Positions 24,894 through 34,453 are shown, counted from the stretch's first letter. The stretch is DNA of 64,000 nt from Paenibacillus sp. VTT E-133291 (GCF_002264395.1 NZ_NFVA01000009.1:43770-107769), one strand, 5' to 3'. Program-made: numbers and translations. The notes: generated from the sequence alone by a model not told the origin.

Positions 24894-25256
24894 ATGTTAA
24901 AACTAGTAGATGAATTTCAAGCGACACTGACAAAAGACCTTACGGCATCACAGGTAGTAGATATGTATCAAGGACAAAAGTTCACCCTACACAAAATGCA
25001 CCGTGAAGCAGGAGAAAATGTCCTTATTAAAAAATTCGTTGATAGTGATACTAATCATGATGTTTTTATTATCCCATCTGGAAAGGTACGATTTGAGGGT
25101 ATTCCTGGAATGGATCCGGAAACATGGAGACCTTCTCCAAGAGGTGAAATTAACATCGGAACCGACTGTTTTCAAAAGAAGGGATCAAGAAGGAGGATAA
25201 TAGATTTACTTCTTGATGGATGGGGAAATAAAACCGTGAATACAGCGGATATTTAA
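24894..25256 (+). CDS. Hypothetical protein
   Basis: This 120-residue protein has AGGAGGGT before its ATG. The pattern is mixed alpha/beta with FIIPSGKVRFEGIPG and a basic KKGSRRRIIDLL segment near the end. The family is not recognised. It is the first gene behind leader RNA 3 and ends at a terminator overlapping its stop region. Confidence 0.55.
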   Translation: MLKLVDEFQATLTKDLTASQVVDMYQGQKFTLHKMHREAGENVLIKKFVDSDTNHDVFIIPSGKVRFEGIPGMDPETWRPSPRGEINIGTDCFQKKGSRRRIIDLLLDGWGNKTVNTADI

Positions 25257-25258
25257 AG

Positions 25259-25292
25259 GAGCAAAGACGAATAATTGTCTTTGCTCTTTTCT
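25259..25292 (+). terminator. Intercistronic terminator
   Basis: The perfect stem GAGCAAAGAC/GTCTTTGCTC is followed by TTTTCTT. Confidence 0.85.
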
Positions 25293-25324
25293 TATTTTAA
25301 AAAATCTAAGGAGGATAAAATCTT

Positions 25325-25753
25325 ATGAAAAAAAATCTCATAATGTTCTGTATTGCTCATGCTGCCCTGTTTTTAATTGGAATTCTGGAAAATGCCATTC
25401 ACTTCTTTAAACGCGCCAAGGGGCATCCTAAGCTCAAGGCACAAGTGGCTGCATTTTCGTTCCTTTCACTTTTTTTGTTTGGAGGGGGATTTCCGTTTCT
25501 ACAGGATATCTTGAACAAAGAACAAACCGTCATAAAGTATGACAACTATGTAGTAGAAAGAGGAGACTCTTTATTCTCTATTGCTAAAGATTATTACACT
25601 GGTGACCTGCGTAAAGGTGTTAGCTGGATTCGAAAAGTGAACAATATGGAAAGAAGTGTTATTTACGCTGGTGAAATCCTCCGGATTCCATATGAAGTTG
25701 TGATCTCCAATCAAACAGTTAGCGCAGGAGAACAACAAAAACAAGCTGATTAA
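25325..25753 (+). CDS. Membrane-anchored LysM-domain protein
   Basis: Two hydrophobic segments (IMFCIAHAALFLIGILE; VAAFSFLSLFLFGGGF) are followed by a LysM domain (YVVERGDSLFSIAKDYY ... WIRKVNNM ... IYAGEILRIP, about residues 76-125). LysM binds peptidoglycan glycans. The topology suggests a protein held in the membrane and touching the wall, perhaps helping the transfer apparatus. AAGGAGG precedes the ATG. Confidence 0.85.
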   Translation: MKKNLIMFCIAHAALFLIGILENAIHFFKRAKGHPKLKAQVAAFSFLSLFLFGGGFPFLQDILNKEQTVIKYDNYVVERGDSLFSIAKDYYTGDLRKGVSWIRKVNNMERSVIYAGEILRIPYEVVISNQTVSAGEQQKQAD

Positions 25754-25767
25754 AAACTTATTAAATT

Positions 25768-25805
25768 AAAAAAGAAGGAGGGTGTTTCCAACACCTTCTT
25801 TTTTG
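25768..25805 (+). terminator. Intercistronic terminator
   Basis: AAGAAGG-GGTGTT pairs with AACACC-TTCTT and continues into TTTTTT. Confidence 0.85.
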
Positions 25806-25825
25806 ATTTCAAGGAGGAAAAACCA

Positions 25826-26863
25826 ATGGCAAGACTGGAGAGCGAAGCGAAAGGCGGGTTTTATCCCACTCCCCCTGATGAAATGGAGTTTATTTTAAAG
25901 CGGATTATTGGGGAAGATGGGGCGACATTATCAATATTTGACCCCTGTGCCGGTAAAGGAAATGTAGTGAAACAGATCAAACAACATCTAGAAAAGAAAG
26001 ATTGTCTACCGATTACTTATGGTATTGAAATTGAAAAAACCAGAGCACGGGAAGCGGTTAACCAAGTAGATCATATGTTGGCTTGTGGCTATGAGGATGC
26101 ACGTATTTCTCATAACGCCTTCAGCTTCCTATACCTCAATCCACCGTTTATGGAAATACACGGAGAGAGAGCAGAGAAGCGTTTCTTCCGTGATCTCACA
26201 GAGCCCGATGGTTATCTTTCAGTAGGCTCTTTGGTAGTTTTAAATATTCCGCAGTATGTTTTAGCTGATGTAGCAAGGCTAATAGCCACTCGCCTTGAAC
26301 AGGTCCGAGTATACAGGTTTACGAACAAGAATTATGATGATTATCATCAAGTGATCGTATATGGGTACAGGAGAGCTTCTGGGCAAGGCCGAGATGAACA
26401 ATTGCAGGAGTATCTTGAAAACCTATCAAAGCGAAGCCAGGCATCATTGAATGCCTTGGATTATCCGGACTGGGACGAAGTCAGCTATATGATTCCGGCA
26501 CAAGAGAAACCAGTAGAGATCTTTACTTCAACGATTGTTGAACCGGAAGATATTATCAAATCCGAAGTTGAAATAGGGTTCTTGGATAAAGTATTTGCTC
26601 AGGTCGAAGATGTCCGACTCCAAAACGGAGCTATGCGACAGCCGGCTATGCCGCTAAAAATCACTCATCAGGTTCAGGCTATTCAGTCTGGCGCCCTCCC
26701 TGAACACATGGGGGGTCACCTGCTTGTAGCTAAAGACGAGTCCGTCCATACCGAGCGCTTAGAAACTGATCCGGACAACGGTAAGCAGCGTTTAGTTGAG
26801 ACTTACGTACGAAAGTCCGTAATTCGTACCTTTGGACCTGAAGGTCATCTCGATTTGAAGTAA
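25826..26863 (+). CDS. DUF6094-type methyltransferase-like protein
   Basis: The N-terminal half has a Rossmann methyltransferase fold. A FYPTPPDEM start segment is followed by motif I (IFDPCAGKGN, about residue 38) and the catalytic-type motif IV NPPF (about 108). This is the order of N6-adenine methyltransferases, and the group resembles DUF6094. The C-terminal half has no recognisable domain. It is paired with the SNF2-like helicase gene 88 nt downstream. Methylation activity is plausible but not shown. Confidence 0.75.
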   Translation: MARLESEAKGGFYPTPPDEMEFILKRIIGEDGATLSIFDPCAGKGNVVKQIKQHLEKKDCLPITYGIEIEKTRAREAVNQVDHMLACGYEDARISHNAFSFLYLNPPFMEIHGERAEKRFFRDLTEPDGYLSVGSLVVLNIPQYVLADVARLIATRLEQVRVYRFTNKNYDDYHQVIVYGYRRASGQGRDEQLQEYLENLSKRSQASLNALDYPDWDEVSYMIPAQEKPVEIFTSTIVEPEDIIKSEVEIGFLDKVFAQVEDVRLQNGAMRQPAMPLKITHQVQAIQSGALPEHMGGHLLVAKDESVHTERLETDPDNGKQRLVETYVRKSVIRTFGPEGHLDLK

Positions 26864-26895
26864 TACTTCAATCGGCAGAACAAACATAATCTTAA

Positions 26896-26936
26896 AGGAG
26901 GGAAGCCCGATACAACTAGGGGTTCCCCCCTTTTTG
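26896..26936 (+). terminator. Terminator directly before the giant helicase gene
   Basis: GGAGGGAAGCCC pairs with GGGGTTCCCCCC and is followed by TTTTTG. The only good SD-like run before the helicase gene (AAAGGAGGG) lies inside this stem, 48 nt from the start codon. Confidence 0.8.
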
Positions 26937-26950
26937 CTTCGGGCGAAAAA

Positions 26951-29900
26951 ATGGAACAAATACTAAATCTGATAAAATCTCGTCTTGAAAGACCTTCTAC
27001 CGCCTTCTCACGACTTAATGCCACTGTAGCAGAGTTGGGGATTGATGAAATACGAACATTTCTTACTGATCAAACCATGGATAGATGGAATAGAATAAAA
27101 GTTCTCAAAATTGGGCGATATACAATTGAGGAGCTGCTTGAACTGAAAAATGGTACGGCTGAAATGCCGGATACAGAAACATTTAAAGATATACTTCAAT
27201 TTAGCCTTAGTAACATACAAATCATATCGGTCGAATCTGAAGGTCGGACATTTGAAGCTTATGTAAAGCTGATTATGCTAGATCCAGATGGAATTACCAT
27301 TCGCGGTCTTTCCTTGGGTGGAAATTTGACGTCATGCCGTGCTATACATGCTTCCATATATAACAATCGAGAGGTTTATGTCACGGATTTGTTAAATGGA
27401 ACCGTAAAAGAATATCGGTCCAATTTTCATTACCGTCGGATTGAGGAAGTACAAGGGAAAGTTTGCCATACCTTTCTGCTTCCACGGAATGCGATTGTAC
27501 AGGAATACAATTATGAATGCATGAATGCAGACGTAAGCAATAGAGCACACCCTGATCGTATACTGATCAGCCGTGGTGACGATATCACTGAAGTAGCTGG
27601 ACAATTCTTAGCACAAAAATATAGCTTGCCTCGCACATCGGATTGGGCAAACCTATACCTCTCCCTTCTGCCGGCAGATAAATGGTGTGAGTTGGAACTA
27701 ATCAAAACCGATATGGTTGGCGAATCAGGAAATCTTCGTGCGATTATAATCAGATCGATGCAAGAAAGTGAAGTATTAGAGGTTATCAATGCTGCCATAA
27801 TCAAAGGTGATTTGAACGTGTTTTCGGAAATTGGTGAAGCAGCTGTATTAACTGAGGGGATGACCACCGAGGACTATCTCCGCGTTAATGCGGAAATCAT
27901 CACAAAGAAAATTGATACCTATCTCAAACCACTATATGATGGCCATACCTATGCACAATTTCTTGGGATGACAAATCGGGTTTGCCTACCTGCCCAAGCA
28001 AGATCAGTGATGGGAGTATTAACCGTATTGAAGTTCTTGAACTCCTGTTTCCTTGTGGGGGATATGGGTTCAGGAAAAACTCAGATGTCACTATCGGCAA
28101 TTTTCGCGATTTTAAGAAGACGAATGGAGAGCGGTGCTCCAGATGGAATATCTGTTCTCATCACAGCCCCAGCCATTACTATCCCCAAATGGGCTACCTC
28201 TGAAATCCCAAAAATTTTAGGTAGTCAAAAAATTATTACCACTATCATTAATTCAACAGAAGATGCTCTTAGATATGTGGCGAAAGTGAAAGGGTATAAC
28301 CCGAATACAAGTGAACGTACACCGTACAAAGTTCCCAAGGGTTACATTCATTTTGTATTAGTTTCAACTGACCGAATGAAACTAGCAGCTAATAAATTCA
28401 TTCTTGCTGCACATTGGGATCATATTAAACAGGTTTGGCGTTGCCCAGACTGTCATCAGCCATTAAGATGTCCAAAAGCCAAAGCGAATGAATCAGACCT
28501 TTTAGCGACCTGGAGTGATGGTGTCGAGTCTCCGATTTATCCTCCTTCTAAAGAACAAATGAAAACAGCTCGCAAAAGTAAGCTAATAGATGTCAATAAT
28601 TTACCCCGAAACTTTGTCAAAAGGTACACTGATCATATCCGCTCGTTTGAATGTTCTTGCCACCTTAAAAAAACGAAAAAAAATTATTTGAAAGAAAAGT
28701 CAAAAGATGAAAAGGTAGAACGTAAGCGTCATGCCACACTGGTAAGACCAGCACTCAAATCACGTGGAGAAGACCGTAACAAGCCTCGGTGGATGATCGC
28801 GGAAATCTTTCAGCGACATCTGCGAAATCATTTTCAAGTGGGTATATTTGATGAAATTCAGCAAATGAAGGCATCAGATAGCGGCCGCGGTATGTCTTTC
28901 CACAAAATCATGTGGTCCTGTAGGAAATCTCTGTTTTTAACAGGAACGCTTACAAACGGAACCTCTTCTTCAATTCAGTCGACGCTTTGGCGATCCGATC
29001 CTCAACCATTGATTGATGAAGGTTTTAACCACAAAACGAGCAAAGAACAATGGGCTAAGAAATATGGTGTACTGGAAAGTATCACTTATATGGATGATAA
29101 GGCCGCAGGTGTCTTAGGACGTTCAAGTAATAGAGTAACTGAAAGAGTTATTATAAAAGAAAAAGCGGGTATCGCTCCTCAGCTGGTCGCACGACATCTT
29201 CTTCATAAATCCATCTTTCTTGAACTTGCTGACCTGAATATTCCTCTTGTACAGCTTAAGGAGGAACCGGTCATTGTTCCGCTTGATCCAGAGCATCAAG
29301 ATGCATATCGTAAGTTTCATGACGAATTGGAAGCTGTCTGTAAAGATCTGCAACCAATTTTAAAATCTAAAGCATGGTCGCAGTTCAATCCAGCAACTTT
29401 AAATTATGCTTCTCAGCCTCAACGTGAAGTAGAAGTAAACTTCTATGATGATGAAGGAGATCTATTGCATTCAGTGAAAGCACCTAAATTTCCGGCAGAA
29501 TATCTAACTGCAACAGAAAGAAGACTTATTGAGGACGTAAAAGCTGATCTAAGCGAAAATAGAGGGAGCATTATTTTCACTCACTATACCGGTATTTACG
29601 GAACAAACCAAAGAATTCAGAGAATCCTGGCTAATGAAGGAGTTCAAGCTGAAATTCTCGATGTCAAAACAACTAGCAGTCTTGGACGTTTTGAATGGTT
29701 AGAGAAACAGCGGGAAATAGGAACGAAAGTTTTGATTATGAATCAGACGTTAGTTCAGGTTGGATTGGATTTACTTGAGTATCCTTCTCTGAATTTCTGG
29801 CAACTGAATGATGATATTAACGTTGTGAGACAAGCCAGCAGGCGCGCATGGCGTATAGGCCAACCTCGTGAATGCAAGGTTCGCTATTACGTGAGTGCAG

Positions 29901-30415
29901 ATACTCAGCAAATGAAACAGTTCCAAAGATTGATGTCGCGTAGAATTAGTGCACTTCTGGTCGAAGGTCGGATTGAGCGCTCAGACCGTATTGCTCAGTA
30001 CGCACAAGAATCAGCTTCAGGCTTAACCAGAGAACTTGCAAGCAGCCTTTCTGCTGCAGAATTAACGGAAACTTGGAAGTCAGCTGCCGAAAGAGATATG
30101 GACATGAATTTAACGATCGTAAGCGAAACTGAATACAAACAATCAATTAGCGAAGCTTTCGAACGACTGACAGCTGAAACTAAGAGATTATGTGGTTATG
30201 TAGAGAAAGATGAAATTGATCAGGTAATATCTTTCACAGCTGAGGAGACTCAATCTACAAAATCACATCCAAGACCTTTAACTTCGCCGCAAACCAAACA
30301 CTTATATGGAGAATTAGATTTGTTCTCTTTTAATTATGAAATAGAAGTCGTCAAAACCAAAAAACGCGGTAGTAATGAAATTATTAGTAAAGAACAAATT
30401 GCGTTTAATTTCTAA
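26951..30415 (+). CDS. Giant SNF2-like helicase with a zinc insertion and a clamp-binding tail
   Basis: This 1154-residue superfamily 2 ATPase has an N-terminal domain of about 350 residues without known motifs. Motif I (GDMGSGKT) is near residue 370. A Cys-rich insertion (WRCPDCHQPLRCP, later FECSCH) lies at about 495-565. Motif II (FDEIQ) is near 634. The C-terminal SNF2 signature, VRQASRRAWRIGQP, is near 955. The last residues are EQIAFNF, a hexapeptide-class DNA-clamp-binding motif. The start lacks a close SD. It pairs with the methyltransferase-like gene upstream, an arrangement reminiscent of some DNA-modification or defence modules, but no complete known system is present. Confidence 0.85.
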   Translation: MEQILNLIKSRLERPSTAFSRLNATVAELGIDEIRTFLTDQTMDRWNRIKVLKIGRYTIEELLELKNGTAEMPDTETFKDILQFSLSNIQIISVESEGRTFEAYVKLIMLDPDGITIRGLSLGGNLTSCRAIHASIYNNREVYVTDLLNGTVKEYRSNFHYRRIEEVQGKVCHTFLLPRNAIVQEYNYECMNADVSNRAHPDRILISRGDDITEVAGQFLAQKYSLPRTSDWANLYLSLLPADKWCELELIKTDMVGESGNLRAIIIRSMQESEVLEVINAAIIKGDLNVFSEIGEAAVLTEGMTTEDYLRVNAEIITKKIDTYLKPLYDGHTYAQFLGMTNRVCLPAQARSVMGVLTVLKFLNSCFLVGDMGSGKTQMSLSAIFAILRRRMESGAPDGISVLITAPAITIPKWATSEIPKILGSQKIITTIINSTEDALRYVAKVKGYNPNTSERTPYKVPKGYIHFVLVSTDRMKLAANKFILAAHWDHIKQVWRCPDCHQPLRCPKAKANESDLLATWSDGVESPIYPPSKEQMKTARKSKLIDVNNLPRNFVKRYTDHIRSFECSCHLKKTKKNYLKEKSKDEKVERKRHATLVRPALKSRGEDRNKPRWMIAEIFQRHLRNHFQVGIFDEIQQMKASDSGRGMSFHKIMWSCRKSLFLTGTLTNGTSSSIQSTLWRSDPQPLIDEGFNHKTSKEQWAKKYGVLESITYMDDKAAGVLGRSSNRVTERVIIKEKAGIAPQLVARHLLHKSIFLELADLNIPLVQLKEEPVIVPLDPEHQDAYRKFHDELEAVCKDLQPILKSKAWSQFNPATLNYASQPQREVEVNFYDDEGDLLHSVKAPKFPAEYLTATERRLIEDVKADLSENRGSIIFTHYTGIYGTNQRIQRILANEGVQAEILDVKTTSSLGRFEWLEKQREIGTKVLIMNQTLVQVGLDLLEYPSLNFWQLNDDINVVRQASRRAWRIGQPRECKVRYYVSADTQQMKQFQRLMSRRISALLVEGRIERSDRIAQYAQESASGLTRELASSLSAAELTETWKSAAERDMDMNLTIVSETEYKQSISEAFERLTAETKRLCGYVEKDEIDQVISFTAEETQSTKSHPRPLTSPQTKHLYGELDLFSFNYEIEVVKTKKRGSNEIISKEQIAFNF

Positions 30416-30423
30416 TCTAGACA

Positions 30424-30460
30424 AAAATCCTCCTCCGCTTATAGCCAAGGGGGATTTTCA
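30424..30460 (+). terminator. Terminator after the helicase gene
   Basis: AAAATCCTCC pairs with GGGGGATTTT around the CGCTTATAGC loop, ending in TTTT. Confidence 0.75.
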
Positions 30461-30600
30461 CCATCTTAGAAAGCACCTAGTTGAGGTAATATACACGCAT
30501 TTCAGAAATGACTGTACGTTGTTGATGAGGTAAGAGTGCGTACTATAATTTACCTGATCTTTTGTTCTTGAAAAATATTAGTGATGGAGGAGAATAATTG

Positions 30601-31485
30601 ATGGAAAAACAAGCCTTATCTTCCCTAGTTCCCGAAGGAGCTGCGATGATTATGGAGCAACTCTATCTATCAGGAGTATATCAGAATCATAAGCGAACCA
30701 ACGAGAAAATTGAGCAAATCAAGGGTGCGGTAAAAAGTCTTTTTTATGAGGATGAAAAACGCCGGGACTGGAGTCAATTTGGTGTAGTGGCTAAGTATAT
30801 TCCATCACCTAGATATGAGGTTGACGAATTACGATTGAAAGAGTACTTATGTGATTTATCGATATTTGTACCGTCAGCCAAAATAAATTGCAATAAACTT
30901 AAAAAAGATCGTCCAGACATCATTAAACAGTTAGAACCCTTTGCAAATCCAGTTGATTGCTACGTCAAAATGAGTCCTAATGTAAACGGAAGAGTAAATA
31001 CTCCAGATATGGGATACTCAGGGCTTTATGAAGAAGCTCTAATTCAACAATGGATGTGTGAAAAAAACAAGCTGGACCGTACTTCCAAAGTAATGGATAA
31101 AGCTAAAGAAAAACAACTCTGCTGTCCTATAATAGCAAGAGAGAAGAAACTGAGCTGTAATTATGGATCTGTCAGTTTGTATGAAAAGGATTATACCTAT
31201 GATGTTCCCGCTATTTATCGAGAATTAGGTATGGATTTTTTGTTCGAATTTGCCTCCGTAAATATAGGAACATTGTATGAGAAATTTGTGCCTAAAGGTT
31301 TCATCTCACCTAAAGAGATCAGTCATTTCCGTAAAGTAGTAGGTGTGGATTTGAAATTCATGATGCTAGAAAAAAGCGCTGAAGATCGATTTCTTGGTAT
31401 GCTGCAGGACCGAATTATGCAAGCAGCTGAAAAGACACGTTCACTTAAAGAAATGGAACAAATTTTCTTTCGGGCAGTAGGATAA
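30601..31485 (+). CDS. Hypothetical protein
   Basis: This 294-residue protein with mixed helices and several cysteines (DCYVKMS, KQLCCPI) has an SD GGAGGAG spaced for ATG 30601; TTG 30598 is an alternative. No family is recognised. A possible -10 TATAAT lies near 30543, so it may have its own promoter after the helicase terminator. Confidence 0.55.
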   Translation: MEKQALSSLVPEGAAMIMEQLYLSGVYQNHKRTNEKIEQIKGAVKSLFYEDEKRRDWSQFGVVAKYIPSPRYEVDELRLKEYLCDLSIFVPSAKINCNKLKKDRPDIIKQLEPFANPVDCYVKMSPNVNGRVNTPDMGYSGLYEEALIQQWMCEKNKLDRTSKVMDKAKEKQLCCPIIAREKKLSCNYGSVSLYEKDYTYDVPAIYRELGMDFLFEFASVNIGTLYEKFVPKGFISPKEISHFRKVVGVDLKFMMLEKSAEDRFLGMLQDRIMQAAEKTRSLKEMEQIFFRAVG

Positions 31486-31563
31486 GCGGTGAGGTAAAAC
31501 ATAGGCGTTCACGAACCAGAGAAGAATGACCGTGAACCGCAAATTATTATGAAGTTCAACATC

Positions 31564-31603
31564 AAAAACAGTCCCATGTATCTACATCGGGACTGTTTTT
31601 TTA
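31564..31603. terminator. Bidirectional terminator between convergent genes
   Basis: AAAAACAGTCCC pairs with GGGACTGTTTTT, with T runs usable from both directions. Confidence 0.9.
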
Positions 31604-31643
31604 TTTTTCTATTCTATTAATAAGAATTTGACTCACTATTTAT

Positions 31644-32000
31644 TCAAGAAATACAACACATCGAGGTGAACAATTTTTTGAAAAAAGTTTCAATATCCTC
31701 TATTGTAGTAGTATCTGTTGGTAAGTATTCTACATTAAATCTATCCCCGCTCGGTAAAATGAGCTGCGCATCTGGCGTATACGAAATTCGCACTTTTTCT
31801 TCAGTTTCCACAGAGGCAAAAGATTTTTTCATCTTATTCCAATGAGCACCTAAGCTTTGATCATATTTTGTTATAATAATCTGATATCTATATTCTCCTT
31901 CAGAAAATACTTTGTACCAAGCTCTGTCAAAAATCTCGCTAAAATTTGTTGCTTTTGATTCTATATATCCAGCGTCCAAGATGATTTCATCACTTAACAT
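31644..32000 (-). CDS. Small hypothetical protein, leftward
   Basis: This 118-residue protein is read against the flanking genes. AAAGGATG on the minus strand lies about 10 nt before its ATG, and it ends at a shared bidirectional terminator. It is rich in aromatic and acidic residues (EGEYRYQIIITKYDQS). The family is unknown. Confidence 0.55.
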   Translation of the reverse strand: MLSDEIILDAGYIESKATNFSEIFDRAWYKVFSEGEYRYQIIITKYDQSLGAHWNKMKKSFASVETEEKVRISYTPDAQLILPSGDRFNVEYLPTDTTTIEDIETFFKKLFTSMCCIS

Positions 32001-32577
32001 TTGTTGATCATCCTTTCGAATGTTCTATAATCTATTCATAAATAATACCTGAGACTGAGTGATAGTTCCATTAATATCGGCAATTCGAGTTACATATTAT
32101 TATTCTCATTCTCCAATTTAACCATTTCACTATATAAATCCCCCAGGATAATATGTTTTTGAATCAGCACTATCGTAACACGGCTATTAAAAATGAAAAG
32201 CTCATAAAAGAAAATAGAATTTCGTTAAAAAACTGAACAGCACAATCATCCTAATCAATCAAATTATTTATTCTTTATTTCTTCTTCCTATGAAGGTATA
32301 ATAATCACATATATTAATTCATTTCTTCTTTTAAGCTCACCTAATCTATGTACACATTTGTGATGATAGGGTAAGGGTAAGCAGTGGACAATTGTAAATC
32401 AATTGGAAAAAAGGAGAATGCTGTGTACACCAATTTTTATTTGATTAGGTGAAGACAGCATGATTATTCATTTGGTCCTCGAGCAGGCTAAGCCCCGAGA
32501 TATCATTGAAGTATTGGTTTGATTTTTCGTTATTTCGTAAGTTTAAAATTTAAAATACGGTATAAGACCGAGACCAA

Positions 32578-32612
32578 ACACATTTAATGCCTATGGCGGA
32601 ATGTGTTTTTTT
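32578..32612 (+). terminator. First terminator of leader 4
   Basis: ACACATT pairs with AATGTGT around a 14-nt loop and is followed by TTTTTT. Confidence 0.75.
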
Positions 32613-32720
32613 GTTGCCCATAAATCCCATTACACCGCGCTTGCTACTCTAAAAAGAGCGTAAGCAGTATACAAAATAAATAAAAAGATTACCTCTAAGT
32701 GAGGGAAATCAATTATCAAA

Positions 32721-32753
32721 AAGCATGACTTTATCTAAAGTCATGTTTTTTTT
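32721..32753 (+). terminator. Second terminator of leader 4
   Basis: AGCATGACTTT pairs with AAAGTCATG around a 4-nt loop and is followed by eight T. Confidence 0.85.
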
Positions 32754-32787
32754 GATATAAAAAAACTTTAAAAGGAGGTGAAAAACC

Positions 32788-33228
32788 ATGATTTCGATGG
32801 CGATTATCACAAAATGCTTTATGCAACTTATACTCCCTTTTGTATCGGGCGCTATTGCGTGTTGGTTACAATACCTGCATGTGCTAAAAGATGACTGTTT
32901 TACGGGCTTTTCCAGAGTTAAGCGTGATGGAAAAACATACTACTCATTAGGCTACTGGAAGGCCCTAATTACTGGAGGTTTTGTTGGAGTAATCGGGGTT
33001 CACTTGATACTTCCCATCGAGGCCTTTACCTTTTCTAAGGTACTGATCACGAGTGCACTTACGGGTATTAGCGGTATTAGCTTTTTGGTGCAGAATGCCA
33101 TGATGAAACACAAGGATTCAGCAGCCAAAAGCGAAGCAAAAGCAAAAATTGTCAGTGAACTCAATGCTGCTCTACTACAACCTATTGAAGAACCTACAAA
33201 GGAAACCGAGCAGTCTCAAGACGGTTAG
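32788..33228 (+). CDS. Small integral membrane protein
   Basis: This 146-residue protein has three hydrophobic segments (FMQLILPFVSGAIACWLQ; ALITGGFVGVIGVHLIL; VLITSALTGISGISFLV), then a charged Lys/Ala/Glu tail. AAAGGAGGTG precedes the ATG. The family is not recognised; holin-like or transfer-related roles are possible. It is the first gene behind leader RNA 4. Confidence 0.65.
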   Translation: MISMAIITKCFMQLILPFVSGAIACWLQYLHVLKDDCFTGFSRVKRDGKTYYSLGYWKALITGGFVGVIGVHLILPIEAFTFSKVLITSALTGISGISFLVQNAMMKHKDSAAKSEAKAKIVSELNAALLQPIEEPTKETEQSQDG

Positions 33229-33331
33229 TAAACTTGCATATCCTAAGGATGTGTCTAAAAAAATATGTAGCCTTGTTCCTCAATTCGGGGGACAAGTTCT
33301 ATATATTACATAACCTCTGGAGGTGAGAAAA

Positions 33332-33595
33332 ATGCCAGGAGAAAAAGGAAGAACAGTGTTGGATTTACTATCCAAATCTGAACGAGAGCTTATTCTGAAT
33401 TTACAAACACAGATCATCGAATCAGGGGACACACATCAAGTAAAGGGATATAGTGAACAAATTCAAAATATTATCCAACGAACAGTTACTTTTGTTTCAC
33501 ATTTAAAGCCGTCGAAAGTAGAGGCACCTATGAACATCAATCAAGTGGGTATGGAACGTATATCTTTGATTGAATACCAGACAACTATTTTATGA
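33332..33595 (+). CDS. Small protein with one copy of a 40-residue helical module
   Basis: This 87-residue protein carries a module LSKSERELILNLQTQIIES followed by a second helix ending in IIQR. The same pattern occurs twice in the protein encoded at 33740, so the two are paralogues. TGGAGGTG lies 9 nt before ATG 33332. It is likely an all-helical protein; partner unknown. Confidence 0.6.
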   Translation: MPGEKGRTVLDLLSKSERELILNLQTQIIESGDTHQVKGYSEQIQNIIQRTVTFVSHLKPSKVEAPMNINQVGMERISLIEYQTTIL

Positions 33596-33625
33596 GGGAT
33601 CGGTACCCTTAAACCGGCTTATCAG

Positions 33626-33658
33626 GAAAACGCTGCGGATTTATCCGCGGCGTTTTTC
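33626..33658 (+). terminator. Intrinsic terminator
   Basis: AACGC-GCGGA pairs with TCCGC-GCGTT with small bulges and is followed by TTTTC. Confidence 0.8.
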
Positions 33659-33671
33659 TCCGCTTATTCAC

Positions 33672-33697
33672 TTGACATTTTCCTAACCTGGTATAAC
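33672..33697 (+). promoter_or_regulatory. Extended -10 promoter
   Basis: TTGACA (33672-33677) and TGGTATAAC (extended -10, 33689-33697). The 14-nt spacing is short, so activity may depend on the extended -10. Confidence 0.45.
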
Positions 33698-33739
33698 GTG
33701 ATGGTTAAAGGATATAGTCAATGAATAAGGAGTGATATT

Positions 33740-34066
33740 ATGGTATCCCGTGCAATTAGCAAAGAGGACAAGGAACGGATACACTGGCTGCAGGAACAGA
33801 TATTAGAAGCTGAAGATCCGAATACAATGGAATATCTGTTGCAGGAGGTATTACTAATTATTAAACGCTATCATCAGGCTCCGACTGTAAAGCCTGTGCT
33901 CATGGTATTGAGCCCACAAGAACGGCACCAGATTCTTCAGCTGCAAACAGACATTCTTAATAGCACGAGCATAAACGACATGAATAGAATGCAACAAGAA
34001 ATTCATGAAATTATTGAAAAAGCGAAGCTTGCTAAAAGGAAGGATGCTACAGAGGAAAAAAATTAA
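33740..34066 (+). CDS. Small protein with two copies of the helical module
   Basis: The 108-residue protein contains ISKEDKERIHWLQEQILEAE and, 55 residues later, LSPQERHQILQLQTDILNS, each followed by an amphipathic helix (LLQEVLLIIKRY; MQQEIHEIIEKA). Together with the protein at 33332 this gives three copies of one unit. AAGGAGTG precedes the ATG. Function unknown; protein-protein interaction is plausible. Confidence 0.6.
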   Translation: MVSRAISKEDKERIHWLQEQILEAEDPNTMEYLLQEVLLIIKRYHQAPTVKPVLMVLSPQERHQILQLQTDILNSTSINDMNRMQQEIHEIIEKAKLAKRKDATEEKN

Positions 34067-34376
34067 TTTGATACTTTCTTTTTATCTCTAAAACCGATAA
34101 AATAAAAGTATGAATTAATAAATGATTTTTCTTCAAGTCTTGTATTTCGTTATGTACACCACTGTGACGATAACTGAAATAATACTTGACGACGGACTGT
34201 GATACACAGGATGAAGAGATTTAGTTGTGAACACTTGCCAGTGGCACAGTGAGGACAACGTATTGATCTAGGTTAGGATTTAAAATGGATCGTTTCATTA
34301 CGAACATTGAAATGCTCACCTGTATCGTATTGTCGACCTTATATTGAAAAAAATGATAAATTCCATATGGAAGTCT

Positions 34377-34422
34377 AAAGCATCTGATAATCGCATTTAG
34401 CGATCCTTCAGGTGCTTTTTTT
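34377..34422 (+). terminator. First terminator of leader 5
   Basis: AGCA-CTGA pairs with TCAG-TGCT, with an inner ATCGC/GCGAT helix, followed by TTTTTTT. Confidence 0.8.
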
Positions 34423-34453
34423 AATTTCAAAAGATTCCTTTAGGGAAAAATTC

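Larger units (their letters stand above)
32346..32753 (+). promoter_or_regulatory. Leader RNA 4 with two GNA/ANG hairpins and two terminators
   Basis: Copy 1 (32346-32369) is CTAT-GTA-CAC with GTG-ATG-ATAG. Copy 2 (32420-32459) is GCTGT-GTA-CACC with GGTG-AAG-ACAGC. GTGGAC (32384-32389) and a purine run AAAAAAGGAGAA separate them. Terminators follow at 32578-32612 and 32721-32753. A -10-like TATAAT at 32297-32302 could start the transcript. The 32001-32345 stretch upstream is A/T-rich with no gene that I can support. Confidence 0.72.

Noticed and set aside
25826..30415. A full DISARM or BREX defence island
   Set aside because: A methyltransferase-like and a SNF2-like gene are adjacent, but the other hallmark genes (for example DUF1998, phospholipase D or PglZ proteins) are not seen.
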